A model generated the notes under the pieces. That model did not search any database. It was not told the origin of the DNA and was given only the letters and a program-made list of their open reading frames with translations. 64,000 nucleotides of DNA from Frondihabitans peucedani (lineage in GTDB: Bacteria > Actinomycetota > Actinomycetes > Actinomycetales > Microbacteriaceae), in the NCBI RefSeq assembly GCF_039537585.1, contig NZ_BAABAU010000001.1, positions 1,860,001-1,924,000 on the forward strand, in the 5' to 3' direction. Numbering within the stretch: position 1 is the stretch's first letter; the number at the start of each line of letters is the position of its first letter. The translations under genes and the position numbers were made by a program. This document shows positions 1 through 10,201 of the stretch, piece by piece.

Positions 1-417
1 CTCGAGGAACCCGAAGAGGCGGCCCTGCTGGTCGGGGCTGCCGAGCATGCCGATCGACTTGACGAGCGCCGACCAGTAGAGGCCCATGCCGAACACCGCG
101 AAGAGGACGTGGGCGACGACGATGCCGGCGACGCCCGGGACGGTGGCCAGGTAGAGGTCGACGGCGCCGGTTCCGACGAGGGCGACCACGATGAGCCGCT
201 TGGGGGAGAACCGGTCGGCGAACCAGCCCCCGACGAAGTACATGACGACGGCGACCGCCCCGAAGACGGACGTCACGTTGCCGTACTCCTGGATCGAGAT
301 GTCGAGGGCGCGCGCCGTGTCGCCGAGGTAGACGAAGCGGATGTAGGCGACCTGGAAGACGACACCGCCCGTGAGAGACAGGACGAGGAACGCGACCGTG
401 CGGCGGGAGGTGCTCAA
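1..417 (-). CDS. MFS transporter, N-terminal part (cut by window edge)
   Basis: The 139 visible residues are the amino-terminal part of a major facilitator superfamily permease. The rest lies beyond the left edge. The frame opens with TTG, preceded at good spacing by AAGGAG, and no ATG lies near. Hydrophobic helices are visible from about residues 8-25 and 45-65. The MFS loop signature GWFADRFSPKR follows at about 64-74, and further helices come after it. The substrate cannot be read from this part. The gene is transcribed away from the phosphomannose isomerase gene. The 97-bp gap between them holds an inverted repeat, so the two may share a regulator; that is inference. Confidence 0.85.
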   Translation of the reverse strand, partial: MSTSRRTVAFLVLSLTGGVVFQVAYIRFVYLGDTARALDISIQEYGNVTSVFGAVAVVMYFVGGWFADRFSPKRLIVVALVGTGAVDLYLATVPGVAGIVVAHVLFAVFGMGLYWSALVKSIGMLGSPDQQGRLFGFLE

Positions 418-441
418 AAACCACTCCTTCGTGGTGAGTCG

Positions 442-475
442 TGCGATATGTGGATGTTGCGCTTAACGTATCGCA
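442..475. promoter_or_regulatory. Operator-like inverted repeat between divergent genes
   Basis: The arms TGCGATA and TATCGCA are perfect complements separated by 20 bp. They sit in an AT-richer stretch between the divergent MFS and phosphomannose isomerase starts. The core TATCG recurs in the repeats upstream of two GntR genes in this window (42982-43009 and 47297-47324). A GntR-type regulator is therefore a reasonable guess, but none is adjacent. Confidence 0.4.
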
Positions 476-514
476 TTCCGACCGCTCCGCCAGACGCGGT
501 GCGAGACTGGGCCC

Positions 515-1570
515 ATGGAGACCACCGCTGCTCACCCGCGATCCGGCACGGCCCCGATCGTGCTCGGGCCGAACCAGCCGCTCGCCCGCCCCTACCGCGG
601 CGGCGCCGGCATCGCCCGGTTCCGCGGGCTGCCGCACATCGACGACTTCACGCCGGAGGACTTCGTCGGGTCGACGACCGAGGTCCACGCCGGAGGCGGG
701 GTCGGGCTGACGAGGCTCCCCGACGGAGTGCTGCTGCGCGACGCGATCCTGCAGGATCCGGTGGCCTACCTCGGCGAGGAGCACGTGAGGCGGTTCGGCG
801 CCGACCCGCTGCTGCTGCTCAAGCTGCTCGACACCGGAGAGCGCCTGTTCGTGCACTACCACCCGGACGACGCCTTCGCTGCTGCCCGCCTGCGGGCTCC
901 GCGCGGCAAGACCGAGGCCTGGATCGTCACGGCGGTGGCCGACGGCGTCGAGGGCCACGCCGACCTGGGCTTCAGCCGCGACGTGAGCGAGGAGGAGGTC
1001 GAGCACTGGTTCCGCGAGCAGGACGTCCCCGATCTGCTGGGGGCGATGAACCGGGTGCCGCTCGGGGTCGGCGACACCCTGCTCGTGCCCGCCGGTCTGG
1101 CGCACGCCATCGGCGCAGGGGTGACGCTGGTGGAGCTCCAGCAGCCGAGCGACCTGTCGATCCTGCTCGAGTTCGAGGGCTTCCCGGCGCTCGACCGCTC
1201 CTCCGCCCTGCTCGGCCTGCCGGAGGAGGTCGCCCTGTCAGGCCTGCACCGGGGCGCGATCGATGCCGAGCGCCTCGCCGTGCTGGGGGCCGGCCGCGAG
1301 ACCGACGACGACGGGCGTCAGCGCCTCTTCCCCGCCGAAGCCGACCCGTTCTTCCGCGCCGAGCGGCTCCACCTCTCGGGCGACCTGCGCCTGGCCGCCG
1401 GGTTCTCGCTGCTCGTCGTCGAGCGCGGGGCCGGCAGGATCGCGTGGCGAGACGGGTCGATCGACGTCGCCGCCGGTGCCACCCTCCTGGTCCCGCACGG
1501 CGCGGGCGACGTCGTCCTCTCCGGCGACGCCGCCGTCCTCCGCGCGCTGCCGCCGCTCCCCGTCGGCTAG
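515..1570 (+). CDS. manA: Mannose-6-phosphate isomerase, class I (cupin)
   Basis: A 351-residue type I phosphomannose isomerase, which interconverts mannose-6-phosphate and fructose-6-phosphate in the cytoplasm and so feeds mannose into glycolysis or supplies GDP-mannose. Visible metal-site segments are VHYHPDDAFA (about 112-121), KTEAW (about 130-134) and the second-cupin strand PAGLAHAIG (about 194-202). In classical enzymes the first segment reads Q-x-H-P; here the Gln position is His. The length is slightly short for the family. The gene is divergent from an MFS permease. Its TAG stop overlaps by two bases the TAG stop of the convergent acetyltransferase gene, so there is no room for a terminator between them. 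Confidence 0.85.
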   Translation: METTAAHPRSGTAPIVLGPNQPLARPYRGGAGIARFRGLPHIDDFTPEDFVGSTTEVHAGGGVGLTRLPDGVLLRDAILQDPVAYLGEEHVRRFGADPLLLLKLLDTGERLFVHYHPDDAFAAARLRAPRGKTEAWIVTAVADGVEGHADLGFSRDVSEEEVEHWFREQDVPDLLGAMNRVPLGVGDTLLVPAGLAHAIGAGVTLVELQQPSDLSILLEFEGFPALDRSSALLGLPEEVALSGLHRGAIDAERLAVLGAGRETDDDGRQRLFPAEADPFFRAERLHLSGDLRLAAGFSLLVVERGAGRIAWRDGSIDVAAGATLLVPHGAGDVVLSGDAAVLRALPPLPVG

Positions 1571-2295
1571 GCCGCGCTGCGCGCCCGGATGACGGCCACC
1601 TCGAAGTCGCGCCGCGGCACGAAGCCGATCGCCTCGTAGAGGCCCCGGGCAGGGTTGCCCGTCGCCACGTGGAGGAACGCGCGCTCGCCGCCCTGCCGGA
1701 TGCCGCGCACGACGTCCAGTACGAGCTCCCGGGCGTAGCCGCGGCCGCGGTAGCGCGGATCGGTGCAGACGGCGCTGACCTCGACCCAGCCGGTCGGGTT
1801 CAGGCGCCGACCGGCGAGAGCCACGAGAGTGTCGCCGTCGAAGACACCGCGGTAGCCGCCGAACTCGATCGTGTCGTCGAGGAACGGGCCCGGCTGCGTC
1901 TCGGCCGTCAGCCGCAGCATCTCGGGGACGTCCGCGCGGGTGAGTGCGCGCGTCCGTCTCTGCGCCTCGACGGCGTGCGGGTCGACGTCGTCGTCGGTCA
2001 GCTGGGTGAGGGTCAGCGTGGCGAGGCGCTCCCAGTCGTCCGGCACGGCGAAGCCGGGGACGACGAACATGGCGGCCGACTCGTCACCGGCGATCGCGCG
2101 GAGGGCGCTCCAGCTCTCGGCGCTGGGGGCGAGGCCGACCGAGGCGAACGGGGCGACCGAGGGGCGGAAGCGCGCGGCGGACGCGGAGCCGGAACCGGAC
2201 CCGGACGCGGAAGCGGAAGCGGAATCGTGCACCGCCAGGTGGGCCTGATTCCCCCGGAGCGCCGACCCGATCGCGTCGTCGAGGACGTGCGTCAC
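1567..2295 (-). CDS. GNAT family N-acetyltransferase
   Basis: A 242-residue protein whose carboxy-terminal half is a GNAT domain. The acetyl-CoA binding signature RYRGRGYA lies near residues 181-188, followed by an amphipathic helix and the terminal LYEAIGF strand typical of FR47-like members. A low-complexity Ser/Ala/Gly tract (about residues 25-40) precedes an amino-terminal region of unknown role. The GTG start overlaps the TGA stop of the upstream flavin-dependent oxidoreductase by 4 bp (GTGA), so the two are probably co-translated. The acceptor substrate cannot be predicted. The stop overlaps that of the convergent isomerase gene. Confidence 0.85.
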   Translation of the reverse strand: MTHVLDDAIGSALRGNQAHLAVHDSASASASGSGSGSASAARFRPSVAPFASVGLAPSAESWSALRAIAGDESAAMFVVPGFAVPDDWERLATLTLTQLTDDDVDPHAVEAQRRTRALTRADVPEMLRLTAETQPGPFLDDTIEFGGYRGVFDGDTLVALAGRRLNPTGWVEVSAVCTDPRYRGRGYARELVLDVVRGIRQGGERAFLHVATGNPARGLYEAIGFVPRRDFEVAVIRARSAA

Positions 2296-3410
2296 GCGGT
2301 CACGCCCCAGGCCTCGGCCAGCAGCTCGTACGACCGGACCCGGTCGGCGTGCGCGTGCGTGGAGGTCGTGAGGAGGATCTCGTCCGCGCCGGTGACGCGC
2401 TGCAGCGTCTCGAGGCGCTCCACCACCCGCGCAGGATCGCCCACGAACCTCGTGGCGACGCGATCCTGCACCTGCGCCTGCTCGGCGGGGGTGAGCGGCA
2501 CCGCGTCGTCCGGCGCCGGGTACTCGATCGTCCCGTTCCCGGCCCGCACCGACAGCACCCAGCGGTCGAAGCCCCGGCCGATGCGCTCGGCCTCCGCCTC
2601 GGTGTCGGCGACGAGGACGTCGGCCGACACGATGACCCGGGGCTCGGCGATCCTGCCGGGCCGGAAGGCGGCGCGGTAGGCGGCCACCGCATCGAGGACC
2701 GACCACGGGGTCGTGTGGTAGTTCGCTCCGAACGGGAGGCCGAGGCGGCCGGCTACGCGGGCGCTCTCGCCGCCGCTCGAGCCGTGCACCCAGACCGCCG
2801 CGCCGCTGCCGACGGCGGGCAGGACCGGCACCGGGTCGCCCTCGGCGTCGGTGAACGTGCCGTCGAGCTGGCGCAGGATCGTCGTCACCCCGTCTTCGAA
2901 GGCCGTCTCGGGCCTCCGGAGCACGAGCTCGGCCAGAAGCCCGAAGCGTCCGCGCCGGGGATCGCCGGCGACCGGCGACGGCAGCAGGAGCCCGTCGACG
3001 GTGGACGCCGGCGGCGGTGTCGGCCGCTCGACGGCCGGGGAGCCCGGGGCCGGGGGCGGCGGGGGAGTCAGGGTGCGGCCCAGACCGAGGTCCATCCGGC
3101 CGTCGTAGAGCGTCGCGACCAGCCCGGCGGCCTCGGCGATCTGCAGCGGCGCCCACTGCCCGAGGAGCGTGGCCGCCGTGCCGAGGCGGATCGTGCGCGT
3201 CGCTCCGGCCAGGACGGCGCAGAAGGCGAGCGACGCCGATCCTGCGTTCCCGGGGTTGAGGTGGTGCTCGGCGAGCCAGTAGCGGGAGTAGCCGAGAGCC
3301 TCGGCCCGCTGGGCCAGGTCGATGCTGTTGCGGAGGGCCTCGCGACTGTCGGAGCCGCTCGACACCGGCACGAGATCGAGCACGGAGAGGGGGACGCGCG
3401 TGTCGCTCAT
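2292..3410 (-). CDS. LLM-class (luciferase-like) flavin-dependent oxidoreductase
   Basis: A 372-residue luciferase-like monooxygenase family protein (TIM barrel, FMNH2 or F420 dependent). The start VPLSVLDLVPVSSG, the segment GYSRYWLAEHH (about 40-50) and LGTAATLLGQWAPLQIAEAA (about 76-95) are characteristic of the group of small-molecule oxidoreductases without assigned substrates. The ATG at MSDTRVPLSV was chosen because homologues begin there. An in-frame GTG ten codons upstream is possible. The gene is coupled by a GTGA overlap to a GNAT acetyltransferase. A hairpin separates it from the Old Yellow Enzyme gene upstream. Confidence 0.85.
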   Translation of the reverse strand: MSDTRVPLSVLDLVPVSSGSDSREALRNSIDLAQRAEALGYSRYWLAEHHLNPGNAGSASLAFCAVLAGATRTIRLGTAATLLGQWAPLQIAEAAGLVATLYDGRMDLGLGRTLTPPPPPAPGSPAVERPTPPPASTVDGLLLPSPVAGDPRRGRFGLLAELVLRRPETAFEDGVTTILRQLDGTFTDAEGDPVPVLPAVGSGAAVWVHGSSGGESARVAGRLGLPFGANYHTTPWSVLDAVAAYRAAFRPGRIAEPRVIVSADVLVADTEAEAERIGRGFDRWVLSVRAGNGTIEYPAPDDAVPLTPAEQAQVQDRVATRFVGDPARVVERLETLQRVTGADEILLTTSTHAHADRVRSYELLAEAWGVTA

Positions 3411-3442
3411 GCTCTCGATGCTCGCAGGATCGTGCGGCACGC

Positions 3443-3459
3443 GTGACGGCGCCCGTCAC
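3443..3459. other. Perfect short inverted repeat (terminator or operator)
   Basis: The arms GTGACGG and CCGTCAC surround a 3-bp loop. The repeat sits between the stop of the Old Yellow Enzyme gene and the start of the luciferase-like gene, both on the minus strand. It could end the first transcript or act as an operator for the second. There is no T-tract to decide. Confidence 0.4.
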
Positions 3460-3514
3460 ATTCGGTCACCGGGTGGCCGTCTGCGGCGGACGCCGTCACG
3501 TCGCTGCTCGGGTG

Positions 3515-4588
3515 CTACGCGCTCAGGCGCGGGTAGTCGGTGTAGCCCTCGGCGGACGAGCCGTAGAGCGTGCTCGGGTCGAGCTCGTTCTCGGGGTGGC
3601 CGCCCTCCCAGCGCTCGACGAGGTCGGGGTTCGCGATGATGGCGCGTCCGACCGCGACGGCGTCGGCGTGACCGTCGGCGATGAAGGCGATCGCCTCGTC
3701 GCGCGTCGTGATGTGGCCGAAGCCGCTGTTGGCGATGAAGCCGCCGCCGAAGCGGGTGCGGAGGCTCTGCACGAACTCGCCCGCCGGGTCGGAGTGCAGG
3801 ATGCTCAGGTACGACATGCCGAGGGGCGCGAGAGCGTCGACCAGGATCTCGTAGGTCGCGCGGGTCTCGTCGGCGTCGGTCTCGAGGGCGTCCTGGATGT
3901 TGTGCGACGGCGAGAGGCGGATGCCGACGCGGCCGGCACCGATCTCGGCGGCCACGGCCTGGACGACCTCGATGACGAAGCGCGCGCGGCGCTCGGGCGA
4001 CCCGCCGTACTCGTCGGTGCGCTGGTTCGAGGCCGGGGAGAGGAACTGGTGGAGGAGGTAGCCGTTCGCCGAGTGGATCTCGACGCCGTCGAGCCCGGCG
4101 CGGACGGCGCGGCGCGACGCCTCGACGAACTCGTCGCGGACGGTGGCGAGCTCGTCGGTGCTGAGCTCGTGCGGCACCGGGAACGGCTTCTTGCCGCTCG
4201 GCACGTGCACCTCGCCCTGGATCGCGATCGCGCTCGGGGCGACGATGCGGTCGGTGCCGGTGATGTCGGTGTGCGAGACGCGCCCGCCGTTCATGACCTG
4301 CATCATGATCTTGCCGCCGGCGCGGTGGACGCCCTCGGCCACGCGCTTCCAGCCGGCCTCCTGCTCGTCGTCGACGATGCCCGGCTGGCCCGGGTAGGAG
4401 CGCGACTCGCGGCTCGGGTAGGTGCCCTCCGTGATGATGAGGCCGGCGCTCGCCCGCTGCGTGTAGTGCTCGACGTTGAGGTCGTTGGGCACGCCCGAGT
4501 CGCCGGAGCGGGTGCGGGTGAGCGGAGCCATGACGAGGCGGTTGGCGAGTTCGACGTCGCCGAGGGTGACCGGGCTGAAGAGATCCAC
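3515..4588 (-). CDS. Alkene reductase, Old Yellow Enzyme family
   Basis: A 357-residue FMN-dependent NAD(P)H:flavin oxidoreductase of the OYE family, which reduces electron-poor C=C bonds (enones, nitro-esters). The start VDLFSPVTLGDVELANR, the phosphate/flavin segment MAPLTRTR and the active-site HSANGYLLHQFLSP (substrate-binding His and Asn, proton-donating Tyr) are all intact. SPERRARF and AVGRAIIANPDL match the late barrel strands. The GTG start was chosen for the GAAAGGA site just upstream and the agreement with family length (about 360). It is divergent from the UvrA-like gene across 176 bp. Confidence 0.92.
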   Translation of the reverse strand: MDLFSPVTLGDVELANRLVMAPLTRTRSGDSGVPNDLNVEHYTQRASAGLIITEGTYPSRESRSYPGQPGIVDDEQEAGWKRVAEGVHRAGGKIMMQVMNGGRVSHTDITGTDRIVAPSAIAIQGEVHVPSGKKPFPVPHELSTDELATVRDEFVEASRRAVRAGLDGVEIHSANGYLLHQFLSPASNQRTDEYGGSPERRARFVIEVVQAVAAEIGAGRVGIRLSPSHNIQDALETDADETRATYEILVDALAPLGMSYLSILHSDPAGEFVQSLRTRFGGGFIANSGFGHITTRDEAIAFIADGHADAVAVGRAIIANPDLVERWEGGHPENELDPSTLYGSSAEGYTDYPRLSA

Positions 4589-4764
4589 GGGGTCCTTTCG
4601 AGTGAGGGGCAAGTACGACACCACACAACCCCCGACCTCCGACATCCCTTCCCGCACCCAGGGCTTTGTCAGAAGAGGCCCCCGGCCTGTGGAGAACCGT
4701 TTGCCCGCCGCCGCCACGTGCGCCAGGATCAGACCCACCACCGGGCCAGAAGTGAGGAGCGACC

Positions 4765-7143
<2,379 letters not shown>

Positions 7144-7176
7144 CGGGCGACGCGCCCCGCTGAGTAGCCTCGGGTC

Positions 7177-7839
7177 ATGACCACCATCGCCATCATCGGG
7201 GCCGGCTCCGGCCTCGGCCTCGCCGTCGCCCGCCGCTTCGCCCGTGAGGGCTTCTCCGTCGCCCTCGTGGCCCGTCACCAGGGGAGGGTCGACGCGCTCG
7301 CTGAGACGCTCACGAGCGAGGGGTTCCAGGCTCGGGGCTTCAGCGCGAACGTGCGCGACGCCGAGTCGCTTCGCGCCGCCCTCGAGCAGGCCGCTGAGCA
7401 GCTCGGGCCCGTCGAGGTCGTGCAGTACAGCCCGCTTCCCGCCAAGGAGTTCATGCGTCCCGTGCTCGAGACGGTCGCCGAAGACCTCGTCGGCCCGGTC
7501 GAGTTCTCGATCTACGGTCCGGTCACCGTCGCCCACCAGGTGATCCCCGGCATGCGCGCGCTCAAGGGCGGCACCCTCCTGTTCGTGAACGGCGCCAGCG
7601 CCGTCCGGCCCCGCGACGCGGTGACGGGCACGTCGATCGCCTTCGCGGGCGAGAGCGCCTACGCTCAGCTCCTCCACGAGGCGCTCGCCCCCGAGGGCAT
7701 CCACGTCGGCCAGCTCATCATCCCGCGCGGCATCGGCGGCGGCGAGGAGTCGCACGAGCCGACCGTCCTCGCCGACACGCTGTGGCGCATGCACTCCGAG
7801 AAGGGCGAGTTCCGCGTCTACGCGGCGTCGCTCGACTGA
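7177..7839 (+). CDS. SDR-fold protein without the catalytic Tyr-Lys pair
   Basis: A 220-residue Rossmann protein with the short-chain dehydrogenase nucleotide motif GAGSGLG at residues 8-14. The tail ALAPEGIHVG aligns with the usual segment after helix F, but the YxxxK position reads FAGES: Tyr is Phe and Lys is Ser. Classical SDR catalysis is thus unlikely. The protein may be a binding or regulatory member of the fold, or use a different mechanism. It lies 33 bp after the UvrA-like gene on the same strand and may share its transcript. Its stop faces the convergent MFS gene. Confidence 0.8.
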   Translation: MTTIAIIGAGSGLGLAVARRFAREGFSVALVARHQGRVDALAETLTSEGFQARGFSANVRDAESLRAALEQAAEQLGPVEVVQYSPLPAKEFMRPVLETVAEDLVGPVEFSIYGPVTVAHQVIPGMRALKGGTLLFVNGASAVRPRDAVTGTSIAFAGESAYAQLLHEALAPEGIHVGQLIIPRGIGGGEESHEPTVLADTLWRMHSEKGEFRVYAASLD

Positions 7840-7903
7840 GTAGACAGACGGCGGCGACGCCCGGCCGCGGGCCTCAGGCGGCGGAGCCGCCCGGCCGCTG
7901 GCC

Positions 7904-9103
7904 TCAGGCGGCCGACACGTCGTGCCGCGGCACCAGTGGGATCGAGACCAGCGGCGCGAGCGCGACCAGCCCGAACGCGACCGGGAACCCGACCACCGCG
8001 ATCAGCGCGCCGACCCCCGGGCCCACCGCCGACGCCGCGACGAACTGCCCGGTGTTCTGCACGCCGAGCGCCTTGCCCGACCACCGGTGACCAGCCGCCT
8101 CGGCGACCGAGGTGAACGAGAGGCCGTTGTCGGCGACGCTGATCGTCGTCGCGATCACGAACGCGACGGCTGCGACGGCACCCCACGACGTGTCCGACAG
8201 CGCGGCGAGGAGGCCCATCGCCGCGGTCCCGGCCACGCCCACCAGGCGGAGGAGTCCCACGCGACTGTCGAACCGGTCGCTGAGGGAGCCGATCGCGATG
8301 CGTCCCAGGGCGCCGAGGAACTGCGATCCTGCGATCACCGCGCCGGCGGCGCCCTCCTGCCAGCCGTAGCCGCTGATCAGCCAGACCAGCCCGAACGTCG
8401 ACAGCGTGAACTGAGGGAGCACGAGCAGGACCGACACCGCGTGGATCCGCCACAGGAACGAGCTCCCGCGGTACGGGTTCACCGCCGGGGCGGCGTCGGC
8501 CGCGACGGCCGGGCGAGGCGGATCGACGAGCAGGATCACGCAGAGCACCGCCAGCACGAGGTTCATCGCGAGCGGGAGCAGCAGCGCCGGCCCGATGCCG
8601 CCGCTCGAGGCCAGCAGCGGGATCGCGATGGCGGCGATCGTGACGCCGAGGGGCTGCGACATCTGCCGGATGCCCATCGCCAGCCCGCGGCGGTGCTTCG
8701 GGAACCAGCCCACGACCACCCGGCCGCTCGCCGCGTTCGTGCTGGCGGCCGACGCCCCGCCGAGCACGAGGAACACGGCGAGGGCGACGTAGCCCGTGCT
8801 GAGGACGGCGGCTCCGGCGAAGACGGCGGTGAGTCCGAGGCCGATGGCGATCACCCAGCGCTCGCCGAAGCGGTCGGCGAGGGCGCCCCACGCGACGAGC
8901 GTGAGCACCATGCCGAAGGTGGGGGCGGCCGCGAGCAGCCCGGCCTGAGGCAGAGGCAGGCCGCGCTGGACGTGCAGGAGCGGGATCAGGAACGCCGGCG
9001 TGCTGACGAGCACCGTGCCCGAGGCCTGCGCGAGGACGCCGAGCACGAGCATCCGCCACGCGAGCGCGGGGGTGGCAGCTGTCTCGGTCGGCGTGCTCGT
9101 CAT
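7904..9103 (-). CDS. MFS transporter
   Basis: A 399-residue major facilitator permease with about twelve hydrophobic helices. The loop motif GALADRFGERW follows helix 2, and the matching motif GSLSDRFDSR lies in the second half, consistent with the two six-helix bundles. The segment NAASGRVVVGWFPKHRRGLAMGIRQ resembles the loop of oxalate/formate-type and related anion antiporters, but the substrate cannot be fixed. The ATG is preceded by a strong AGGAGG site. A perfect palindrome TGGTATACCA lies 26 bp upstream of the start, probably an operator. Confidence 0.88.
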   Translation of the reverse strand: MTSTPTETAATPALAWRMLVLGVLAQASGTVLVSTPAFLIPLLHVQRGLPLPQAGLLAAAPTFGMVLTLVAWGALADRFGERWVIAIGLGLTAVFAGAAVLSTGYVALAVFLVLGGASAASTNAASGRVVVGWFPKHRRGLAMGIRQMSQPLGVTIAAIAIPLLASSGGIGPALLLPLAMNLVLAVLCVILLVDPPRPAVAADAAPAVNPYRGSSFLWRIHAVSVLLVLPQFTLSTFGLVWLISGYGWQEGAAGAVIAGSQFLGALGRIAIGSLSDRFDSRVGLLRLVGVAGTAAMGLLAALSDTSWGAVAAVAFVIATTISVADNGLSFTSVAEAAGHRWSGKALGVQNTGQFVAASAVGPGVGALIAVVGFPVAFGLVALAPLVSIPLVPRHDVSAA

Positions 9104-9128
9104 GGGTCCTCCTGGTGGTGTGCCGCCA

Positions 9129-9138
9129 TGGTATACCA
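9129..9138. promoter_or_regulatory. Palindromic operator candidate TGGTATACCA
   Basis: A perfect 10-bp palindrome in the 73-bp gap upstream of the MFS gene. It is AT-rich relative to its surroundings, and GGTATA cores are typical of some GntR-family operators. The neighbouring XRE regulator is transcribed toward it and ends 39 bp away. Confidence 0.4.
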
Positions 9139-9176
9139 CCGCGACGACGGCCGCAGTCGCACGTGACCGGGCCCTC

Positions 9177-10100
9177 CTACGGAGTGGGGCCGTGGCCCTC
9201 CGACGGTGCGGCCGGCTGGTCGAGCGGGGCCGCATCCGCTTCGCGGGACTCGCGGGCACTGCCGGACTCGCCGGGCTCGACCCCGCGTCCCGCCGAGAGC
9301 GACCCCAGGATCCCGAGCATCGCCGCGCTCTCGGAGCCGGGCTCCGCGTGGTAGACGGCCAGCAGCATGCCGTTCTCGCCCGGGATCAGCAGCTTCTCGC
9401 GGCTCAGGTCGAGGAGGCCGACCTCCGGGTGGCGCATCCGGATGGTGCCGCCCTGCCCGATCCTGACGTCGTGGCGTGCCCACAGCCTCCGGAACGTCTC
9501 GCTCTCGATCGAGAGCTCCCCGACGAGCTGCACGAACCGCGGGTCCTTCGCATCGAGCCCGACCGACGCGCGGAAGGCCGCGACGAGCCCGTCGGCCGCC
9601 TTCTCCCAGTCGACGTAGAAGTCGCGCTCCGCCGGATCGGTGAAGAACGAGCGGATGCGGTTGTGCCCGGGGGCGAAGGCCGGCGACAGCGCGATCGCGA
9701 GCGGGTTGGCGACCAGCACGTCGAACCAGCGGCCCTCCACGAACGCGGGCAGGCCGATCGTGTCGAGGAGCTGCAGGATGCTCGGGGGCACGATCTCGCG
9801 CGACGCCCGCGCGGGCCGGCGGGGCTGGTCCTGAGACAGGCTGACGAGGTACTCCGTCGCGCTCTGGTCGAGGAGGAGCACCCGGGCGAGGGCTTCGAGC
9901 ACCTGCACCGACGGGTTCCGGTCGCGGCCCTGCTCGAGCCGCAGGTAGTAGTCGGACGAGATGCCGGCGAGGGTGGCGACCTCCTCTCGCCGCAGACCCG
10001 CGACCCGGCGCACCCCGCCGGGCCGGAGGCCGACATCCTGCGGCTTCACGAGCTCCCGCCGCGCCCGGAGGTAGTCGCCGAGGCTGTTCTGATCGTCCAT
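9177..10100 (-). CDS. XRE-family regulator with MmyB-like ligand-binding domain
   Basis: A 307-residue transcription regulator. An amino-terminal helix-turn-helix (LRREEVATLAGISSDYYLRL, about 33-52) is followed by the QGRDRNPS turn typical of the MmyB/XRE group. The remaining 200 residues match the MmyB-like ligand-binding fold (VANPLAIALSPAF and HNRIRSFFTDP segments). The ATG start MDDQNSLGDYL was chosen because this family starts just before the helix-turn-helix. It is divergent from the PdxI-like reductase gene across 101 bp. MmyB-type regulators commonly control an adjacent divergent oxidoreductase, so the reductase is its likely target. Confidence 0.88.
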   Translation of the reverse strand: MDDQNSLGDYLRARRELVKPQDVGLRPGGVRRVAGLRREEVATLAGISSDYYLRLEQGRDRNPSVQVLEALARVLLLDQSATEYLVSLSQDQPRRPARASREIVPPSILQLLDTIGLPAFVEGRWFDVLVANPLAIALSPAFAPGHNRIRSFFTDPAERDFYVDWEKAADGLVAAFRASVGLDAKDPRFVQLVGELSIESETFRRLWARHDVRIGQGGTIRMRHPEVGLLDLSREKLLIPGENGMLLAVYHAEPGSESAAMLGILGSLSAGRGVEPGESGSARESREADAAPLDQPAAPSEGHGPTP

Positions 10101-10201
10101 GCGAGAACGGTAGCCGGGGTCGACGGGCCGTGGCTGGCCCCCGCACTCCCAGGATCGAGACGGCTCTGCCTGATCCTGCGCCCGCGGAGCAGAGTGGGGG
10201 C

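Noticed and set aside
109-2679. Very long open frame on the plus strand across the first genes
   Set aside because: It crosses the MFS, isomerase and acetyltransferase genes in another frame, has Arg/Gly/Asp-rich composition and no recognisable domain; high-GC DNA has few stops.
1567-3459. One 630-residue protein spanning the acetyltransferase and oxidoreductase region
   Set aside because: The first two thirds are an out-of-frame reading of the oxidoreductase; the acetyltransferase has its own GTG start in a GTGA overlap.
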